10,474 nucleotides of DNA, taken from NCBI GenBank assembly GCA_031290375.1, contig JAITNR010000227.1, positions 1 to 10,474 of the forward strand, read 5' to 3'. A program made the translations under genes and the position numbers. Shown here piece after piece: positions 6,341 to 10,474 of this stretch. The notes beneath the pieces are model-generated. The model did not search any database. It was given only the letters and a program-made list of their open reading frames with translations, and was not told the DNA's origin. The number at the start of each line of letters is the position of its first letter. The first letter of the stretch is position 1. The DNA comes from Prevotellaceae bacterium (GTDB lineage: Bacteria > Bacteroidota > Bacteroidia > Bacteroidales > Paludibacteraceae).

Positions 6341-7024
6341 CTAAAATCTGCTTTTTATCCACATAAAAATACAAATAAACGCCAAAGCCGGCAAAAGATT
6401 GATAATCTTCATCTTTTTGATTTCGAGCAGGATAAAACTCAATCCAATCAAAATAATGCCGCCAATTACGGTAACTTCGTTAATAATTTCGGGCGGAATA
6501 TCTTTGCCTAGCAGTGCCACAAACAACGTTATGCCGCCCTGAAAAACGAGTAGCAAAAAGGCAGAGAACAGCACCCCGATGCCCAGCGCAGAGGAAAGCA
6601 TTATGGCACTGAAAAAGTCCATCACCGACTTTGTGAGCAAGAGGTCAGAGGTTTTGCCAAAGCCTTCTTCTATAGCGCCGACAATGGTCATTGACCCCAT
6701 ACAGAAAAGCAGAAAAGCCGTAATCAGCCCTTCGGTAAAACTATCATTGCGTGAGTGCGTGCGGGCTTTTATCCAGTCGCCGAGTTGCTCGGTGCGGTCG
6801 TTCAAACGGATTTTCTCTCCTGTAAAACCGCCTAAAACGAGGCTTAACACCACCAGCAACGGTGCCGAAATACCGAGCGACATTTTCACGCCCAACAATA
6901 ATGTAAAAAGCCCGACCGCCTGAAAATAAATGAGTTCGTACTTTTTCGGCAAGTTTTTCTTAAAAATCAAACCGATACTGCTACCCGCTATGATGGCGAC
7001 GGTATTGACAAGTGTTCCGACCAT
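6341..7024 (-). CDS. DUF554-family membrane protein (YqgA-like)
   Basis: This 227-residue protein is almost entirely hydrophobic, with about six or seven membrane segments, and matches the DUF554 family (E. coli YqgA), whose function is not established. Family marks include the start MVGTLVNTVAIIAGSSIGLI, the GGFTGEKI stretch near 60-67, FCMGSMTIVGAIEEGF (about 107-122), a following LTKSVMDFFSAIMLSS segment, and the late VIGGIILIGLSFILLEIKK. Length equals the family norm (about 225-240). The ATG at 7024 lies 24 nt after a good -7 box, which supports this start. It is transcribed alone, toward the efflux operon. Family and topology are clear; any transport role would be a guess. Confidence 0.9.
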   Translation of the reverse strand: MVGTLVNTVAIIAGSSIGLIFKKNLPKKYELIYFQAVGLFTLLLGVKMSLGISAPLLVVLSLVLGGFTGEKIRLNDRTEQLGDWIKARTHSRNDSFTEGLITAFLLFCMGSMTIVGAIEEGFGKTSDLLLTKSVMDFFSAIMLSSALGIGVLFSAFLLLVFQGGITLFVALLGKDIPPEIINEVTVIGGIILIGLSFILLEIKKMKIINLLPALAFICIFMWIKSRF

Positions 7025-7048
7025 AAAATTTATTTATTTATTTTGCTA

Positions 7049-7078
7049 CAAAGGTAGTGTAAATTATTTTTTTTCAAA
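7049..7078 (-). promoter_or_regulatory. Promoter of the DUF554 gene
   Basis: On the minus strand, TTTG at 7078-7075 and TACCTTTG at 7056-7049 match the Bacteroidota -33 (TTTG) and -7 (TAnnTTTG) boxes. They are separated by 18 nt, one less than the usual 19 or so, and by an A8 run. The start codon is 24 nt downstream. Confidence 0.65.
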
Positions 7079-7184
7079 AAATATTTTGCCAAGAAAAAAT
7101 AAGTTTGTAATTGGCGAGTAATAACTTGACTAATGTTTTTTATAAAATATTGAAATACAGATAATTATAATTTTTATCAGTCAG

Positions 7185-7215
7185 TTTATTTCGTAACAAT
7201 TCCTTTGTATTTTTG
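7185..7215 (+). promoter_or_regulatory. Rightward promoter without a recognisable gene
   Basis: TTTA at 7185-7188 and TATTTTTG at 7208-7215, 19 nt apart, closely fit the Bacteroidota promoter pattern. An ATG follows at 7248, but its frame stops after 24 codons with no recognisable product (MALISMFSYSFFYYS), and the DNA there is antisense to the WG-repeat fragment. It may be the remnant of a gene whose body was replaced, a promoter for a small RNA, or a chance match in AT-rich DNA. Otherwise the 7025-7245 gap shows only the DUF554 promoter. Confidence 0.35.
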
Positions 7216-7245
7216 CATTACAAAAATCAGTAAAAACATCAATTC

Positions 7246-7446
7246 TTATGGCACTAATATCAATGTTTTCATATTCATTTTTTTATTATTCAATTGTTTT
7301 ACAAGTTGATCTTTTTTGTTAATAACGCCAACTTTGTCGTTTAATCTCACACAAGAAAGCCCGTTTCTAAAGAAACCCGCGAAATCATATTTCAATGGAA
7401 TTATTTCTTTTCCCGTCTTGTCAATGAAAGCACATTTGTGATTTAA
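7246..7446 (-). pseudogene. C-terminal remnant of a WG-repeat protein
   Basis: The leftward frame encodes NHKCAFIDKTGKEIIPLKYD, then FAGFFRNGLSCVRLNDKVGVINKK, and stops at 7246. This is one WG repeat (consensus GKWGFIDKTGKEVIPPKYD, then FxEGLAxV) plus the start of a second; the W of WG is Cys or Val here. WG proteins normally carry many repeats and a signal peptide. Here the homology starts abruptly at about 7446, one codon from the glycosyltransferase stop (7445-7443). Upstream the frame stays open to an ATG at 7530, but that part is only the out-of-frame glycosyltransferase gene and shows no WG pattern. The 5' end was therefore probably lost in a recombination that joined the two genes. Expression would need start codon use inside the upstream gene. 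Confidence 0.65.
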
Positions 7447-8453
7447 TAAGAAAATAAACTTTTGACGGCAAATTTTTTCAATTTCACCAAAATATAAATC
7501 GGAAACGACGGCAAGCGATGCACTTTGCAAAAAAGTAGCAACTTGGCAGATTTGGCAGGGCGAAATTTGCTGTTCAAAATATGTTTGTGCGATTCCGGGT
7601 ACAAATCAAACAGCATTTTACGGTCAGTCAAACCATTATAACAAATAAGTTCTACTTTCCTAGAATTAACCTGACGACTTAATTCAGGCTCAAACAGACA
7701 AATATCGTTTTGATAAAATTTTTTCAAAAAATCGACAATCAAAATATAATTTTGGTATGCTTCTTGCCTGCGTTCTTTGGTTTGGTACTCATCATAATGA
7801 CCAAAATAATTATAAAGAGGTTTGGCAACATATTGCACTTTTTGCGCATAACTTATTAATTGATTGACAATTACCTGGTCTTCCCACAGAAAATTTGTTG
7901 GGAAAAAGAGATTTTCATATAACCGCCTCGCTGCCAATTTATTCCATACAATGCCCCATATTTCGCGGCTCATTATTCGTTTCAGAAACAAAATTTTGTT
8001 TTCAAACTCTCCCTGACAAACACATTCTTTATTACTATTGTAATAAAAAAAATAATCGCAATACGCCAAATCTGCCTGATTTTCTACAACAGCAGCATAA
8101 AGTTCGGCAAGCATTGTGTTTTCCATAAAATCGTCGGCATCGGAAAATATAATATAGTCGCCTTTTGCCTGCTGCAAGCCGATTTTTCGGCTTTGCGGGC
8201 AACCGATATTTTGCTGATTATTAATGAGTTTTACGCGATTATCGGCTTTGGCGTAATATTTCAAAATTTCGGGTGTACTGTCGGTGCAGCAATCATTTAC
8301 CAAAATCAATTCAAAATCGGTAAAAGTTTGCGTCAAAACGCTGTCGATAGCGCGCTTCAACAATTTTTGTTCCGTATTAAAAATGGGAATAATTACTGAA
8401 ATTTTGTAATTATTTGTTAATAAATGTGAATTACCCCCCCCCATTTTTAACAT
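7443..8453 (-). CDS. Family 2 glycosyltransferase with a G9 tract at its start
   Basis: This 336-residue GT-A fold enzyme would transfer a sugar from a nucleotide donor to a growing surface glycan at the cytoplasmic face of the inner membrane. Motifs: KISVIIPIFNTEQ (17-29), LVNDCCTDST (51-60, nucleotide site), NIGCPQSRKIGLQQAKGDY (82-100), the metal-binding DADD (105-108) and WED (190-192) containing the probable catalytic base. The C-terminal 100 residues are basic and poorly conserved, normal for the family. The start region is unusual: ATG at 8453 and a second ATG at 8444 both precede or join a run of nine G, encoding MGGGN. No ATG, GTG or TTG lies in frame between the tract and the first conserved strand, so the tract controls the whole enzyme. 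It lies 67 nt after the previous gene. The acceptor and sugar cannot be told from sequence. Confidence 0.9.
   Translation of the reverse strand: MLKMGGGNSHLLTNNYKISVIIPIFNTEQKLLKRAIDSVLTQTFTDFELILVNDCCTDSTPEILKYYAKADNRVKLINNQQNIGCPQSRKIGLQQAKGDYIIFSDADDFMENTMLAELYAAVVENQADLAYCDYFFYYNSNKECVCQGEFENKILFLKRIMSREIWGIVWNKLAARRLYENLFFPTNFLWEDQVIVNQLISYAQKVQYVAKPLYNYFGHYDEYQTKERRQEAYQNYILIVDFLKKFYQNDICLFEPELSRQVNSRKVELICYNGLTDRKMLFDLYPESHKHILNSKFRPAKSAKLLLFCKVHRLPSFPIYILVKLKKFAVKSLFSY
8434..8442 (-). repeat. Poly-G tract (G9) within the glycosyltransferase start region
   Basis: Nine consecutive C on the plus strand (8434-8442) are nine G in the coding strand, right after the alternative ATG at 8444. 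With nine G the frame is open (ATG GGG GGG GGT AAT). With ten G the next codon is TAA. With eight G the frame reads GTA ATT CAC ATT TAT TAA. Either single-base slip therefore ends translation within six codons, the expected design of a contingency (phase-variable) tract. Confidence 0.8.
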
Positions 8454-8520
8454 AATTTAACTTTTTAATCATTATTTTTGAGTTATAAAATTTAAATACA
8501 TCAACCAAATACATATAATT

Positions 8521-9354
8521 CTATGATAATTTATTGTATGTTTTCATATATAAATATTTAAAAACTGCTTTTGCAACTGCTTTTTTTGTTGTCGTCAATA
8601 GCAATACAGGCAAAAATTCTTTGATATAAAGCATTTTATCATTTCCTTTTATTATTCCATAATAAAAAAGTAAATCGTCATTGAATATTTGCGCGTTTTT
8701 TTTCTGCTTTCTCAAAAACTTCATTACCGATTTAGACACAAAAAATCTTACTTTTTGATACTCAAAGGTTGCATTATTAGCTGTATTGTTGTGTCTTTGC
8801 GTGTAGCAGTAAATTTCAGTTTCGTCAAGCAAAATTTCCTTTGCAGCGCAACCGATTTTGACGGCAAAAAGCGTGTCGTTTCGGCAAATAGTTTCCTGAA
8901 ATTTGATTTTGTTTTTCTCAACCATTTCGCGTTTGATAAACCTGCACCACACAACGCCCGTGTTGTAGCGAATAATGTCAATGTTTGGGTACGATGCCAA
9001 TGCCTCGCGCATTTTCGATGTCATTGAAAAAAACTTTTCGGGCAGCGGTTTTAGCGTTTTGCTTCTTGCAGAAGTGTTCGCAAAACAAATCATATCTGCT
9101 TCGCTATCAACATATTTTTCGAGCATTTTTTCAAAATCTGGCAGAAAAAAGTCGTCGGCATCGGCAAAAATCAGCCATTTGCCCTGCGCCTGCTGCAAAC
9201 CGATATTTCTCGCGCAGCCTGCACCGCGCTCAAAAACATCATCAACTGCAATTACCTGAATATCATCGCGTTCAGGTATCGACTTCAAACAACGTTCCAA
9301 TAATTCTGGAATGTTTTTGTGCGGAATTATTATTGAAAAATTTATCATAGCCAT
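8521..9354 (-). CDS. Family 2 glycosyltransferase, compact variant
   Basis: This 277-residue GT-A fold enzyme has the N-terminal strand FSIIIPHKNIPELLERCL (6-23), IQVIAVDD (32-39), GAGCARNIGLQQAQGKW (44-60), the metal-binding DADD (65-68) and RNDTLFAVKIG, whose Asp is the likely catalytic base. It probably extends the same glycan as its neighbours. Only eight residues separate VDD from ARN, whereas the downstream enzyme in this window has about 33 between the equivalent points, and relatives with the PHKNIPELLERC start usually have a similar spacing. This looks like an in-frame loss in the nucleotide-binding half and might reduce activity. The start overlaps the preceding gene by 10 nt at ATG 9354; the alternative ATG at 9348 makes an ATGA overlap. 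Either implies translational coupling. Confidence 0.87.
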   Translation of the reverse strand: MAMINFSIIIPHKNIPELLERCLKSIPERDDIQVIAVDDVFERGAGCARNIGLQQAQGKWLIFADADDFFLPDFEKMLEKYVDSEADMICFANTSARSKTLKPLPEKFFSMTSKMREALASYPNIDIIRYNTGVVWCRFIKREMVEKNKIKFQETICRNDTLFAVKIGCAAKEILLDETEIYCYTQRHNNTANNATFEYQKVRFFVSKSVMKFLRKQKKNAQIFNDDLLFYYGIIKGNDKMLYIKEFLPVLLLTTTKKAVAKAVFKYLYMKTYNKLS

Positions 9355-10298
9355 ATTTTACCGCCTTTCTTGTTTATTTTTATGCTTTCTTTGATTGTTT
9401 TTAACAAATTTATTTCTGTTGAAAATTTCTTTTTCAATTCAAACATTTTATTGATTTGTAATTTTAAAATTAACTTTATTATGTTGCGTTTATATTGTCT
9501 TTTTATTCTTAAAAACTCGTTATCTATTTGATTTTCAGACAAAAGAATATTTCCATAATTTAATTTATAAGAAATTTCATTCCACGAGTTTTTAAAACTT
9601 TCAGTAAATTTCCCTTTTCGTTCTGCTCTATCGTGGCAAACGGCTATTTTCGGTGCAATAACAATCTTAAAACCGTGATAATTAACCCTTTGGCAATAAT
9701 TCCAGTCCTCGCCGTAATGATAAAAAAGCGAAGTATCGAACCCACCGACTTTTTCAATACATTCTCGGTTAATGAGCCACGCAGCAGCATTCACGCATTT
9801 TGTTTCATAAAAATCTTTTAAACGGTTGAAATACAAATCGTCAATAAAATTTTTCGTATTATCATTATTCAAATAAATTTTTTGAAAATTATAATCTAAA
9901 TTTTTCCTGCTGCCGTCTGTTTGCACAGGCGCAACAATGCCGACAGGCTTCCCGCCAAGAGGGAAGCCTCCAATATTGGATGTGAAAATTTTCAGCAAAT
10001 TTTCTACCGTATTTTCTTCGATATACGCATCTTGGTTTAGCAGCAAAACATAGTCTGCGCCGTTGTCCAATGTGTATTTTATGCCGATATTATTTGCTGC
10101 GCCGAACCCAAGATTTTTGTTTTGAGGGAAAATAGTAATTTCGGGAAAATTTTGTCTAATATAATCAATACTGCCGTCTTGCGAGTTGTTATCAACCACA
10201 ACAATATTGAGTTTTATATTAGACGAAACCAGGCTGCCGAAACAACGGTCGTACCACTGCCTGCCGTTAAATGTAGCGATAATTGCAAAAATTTTCAT
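9345..10298 (-). CDS. Family 2 glycosyltransferase, rhamnosyltransferase-like (WbbL/COG1216 type)
   Basis: This 317-residue enzyme begins MKIFAIIATFNGRQWYDRCF and carries VVDNNSQDGS (34-43), NKNLGFGAANNIGI (60-73), the metal-binding stretch LLLNQDAY (85-92), and GEDWNYCQRVNYHGFKI (196-212) with the likely base at E197-D198, followed by APKIAVCHDRAE. This order is typical of the WbbL-like group that often adds rhamnose or another deoxysugar to a lipid-linked acceptor; the sugar is inference. A longer frame starts with TTG at 10310, but the ATG at 10298 is preferred because conserved sequence begins there. Residues 110-118 (GGFPLGGKP) are encoded by a perfect hairpin that looks like an insertion before the conserved VGIVAPVQ. 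Its last bases overlap the next gene. No clear promoter was seen upstream, so it may be read from a gene further right. Confidence 0.9.
   Translation of the reverse strand: MKIFAIIATFNGRQWYDRCFGSLVSSNIKLNIVVVDNNSQDGSIDYIRQNFPEITIFPQNKNLGFGAANNIGIKYTLDNGADYVLLLNQDAYIEENTVENLLKIFTSNIGGFPLGGKPVGIVAPVQTDGSRKNLDYNFQKIYLNNDNTKNFIDDLYFNRLKDFYETKCVNAAAWLINRECIEKVGGFDTSLFYHYGEDWNYCQRVNYHGFKIVIAPKIAVCHDRAERKGKFTESFKNSWNEISYKLNYGNILLSENQIDNEFLRIKRQYKRNIIKLILKLQINKMFELKKKFSTEINLLKTIKESIKINKKGGKIWL
9945..9969. repeat. Perfect hairpin inserted in frame in a glycosyltransferase gene
   Basis: AGGCTTCCC (9945-9953) and GGGAAGCCT (9961-9969) are perfect 9-bp inverted arms around the 7-nt loop GCCAAGA. The element is GC-rich inside a gene that is otherwise strongly AT-rich. 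It encodes GGFPLGGKP between a helix and the conserved strand VGIVAPVQ, where relatives usually have only a short link. This resembles in-frame palindromic elements that insert into coding genes in other bacteria; whether this one recurs elsewhere in the genome is unknown. Confidence 0.6.
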
Positions 10299-10390
10299 TG
10301 GAAAAATCAAATTTTTATAACTTTGCAGGTAGAATCTATCATTTCATACATTTGTAAAGAACTTTATATTTTATTCCCGTTATTTTTCCT

Positions 10391-10474
10391 TTAATGTTCA
10401 TATATTATCTCTATTTTTATATTGAATACAAATAATTCCTCTATTCCAAAGCACTCAGGATTTGCAAACTCTAT
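10391..10474 (-). CDS. Possible C-terminal end of an upstream gene (partial)
   Basis: From the right edge, one minus-strand frame is open for 27 codons (IEFANPECFGIEELFVF and on, ending IIYEH) and stops with TAA at 10393-10391, while the other two frames stop quickly. The position, 92 nt before the first glycosyltransferase and in the same direction, suits the tail of another gene in the cluster. No family is recognised. The edge also contains GAGTTTGCAAATCC, an imperfect palindrome, so this stretch could be intergenic instead. Nothing else is seen in 10299-10390. Confidence 0.25.
   Translation of the reverse strand: MEFANPECFGIEELFVFNIKIEIIYEH

Noticed and set aside
7246..7530. Whole 94-codon frame from ATG 7530 as an intact WG-repeat gene.
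   Set aside because: The first 28 codons are only the glycosyltransferase gene read in another frame; WG similarity starts at about 7446, so a remnant is the better call.
8696..8703. Run of eight A (minus strand) within the second glycosyltransferase as another slippage tract.
   Set aside because: It lies deep in the gene, encodes ordinary Lys codons, and A-runs of this length are common in AT-rich DNA.
10299..10310. TTG start at 10310 for the rhamnosyltransferase-like gene.
   Set aside because: The ATG at 10298 directly precedes the conserved first strand (KIFAIIATFN), so the extra four residues are not needed.

Overview
The window looks like chromosomal DNA from a member of the Bacteroidota, probably Bacteroidales. 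Three signs support this: promoter boxes of the form TAnnTTTG, AT-rich A-tract leaders in place of Shine-Dalgarno sites, and protein families typical of the phylum (a TolC/HlyD/14-TM MFS efflux operon, WG-repeat protein, family 2 glycosyltransferases with 'PHKNIPELLERC' and 'NIGLQQAQG' type motifs). No tRNA, rRNA or CRISPR array was seen. This was read by eye; no database search was possible.

Layout. (1) 1-115: the end of an insertion sequence, probably IS1-like, with the first codons of a leftward zinc-ribbon protein. (2) 116-515: a long non-coding regulatory stretch with a 22/21-nt near-perfect inverted repeat (192-249), a -7 box (303-310), and a leader of about 200 nt containing a 33-codon ORF. 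(3) 516-6172: a rightward operon of four genes: TolC-type outer-membrane channel, EmrA/HlyD-type periplasmic adaptor, and two tandem EmrB-like (DHA2) permeases. The permeases align without gaps over their first 240 residues at about 59% identity (hand count). A weak intrinsic terminator follows at 6181-6205. (4) 6206-6340: a convergent gap holding a REP-like hairpin repeat. (5) 6341-7024: a leftward DUF554 membrane protein with its own good promoter. (6) 7025-7446: an unusual junction zone with a rightward promoter that has no recognisable gene, and a leftward WG-repeat fragment whose homology stops at the neighbouring glycosyltransferase stop codon. (7) 7443-10298: three leftward GT-A fold family 2 glycosyltransferases in a surface-polysaccharide type cluster, visibly more AT-rich than the efflux operon. 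A possible tail of another leftward gene lies at the right edge.

How the genes work together. The efflux genes should form one inner membrane-periplasm-outer membrane pump, unusual in carrying two different permeases for one adaptor and one channel. The glycosyltransferases probably act in sequence on one glycan (O-antigen, capsule or similar). The third is likely switchable: its start region carries a run of nine G, and a gain or loss of one G would stop translation within a few codons. The first carries a GC-rich perfect hairpin inserted in frame, and the second seems to have lost about 25 residues between its nucleotide-binding VDD and ARN motifs. Together these suggest a locus that changes rapidly.
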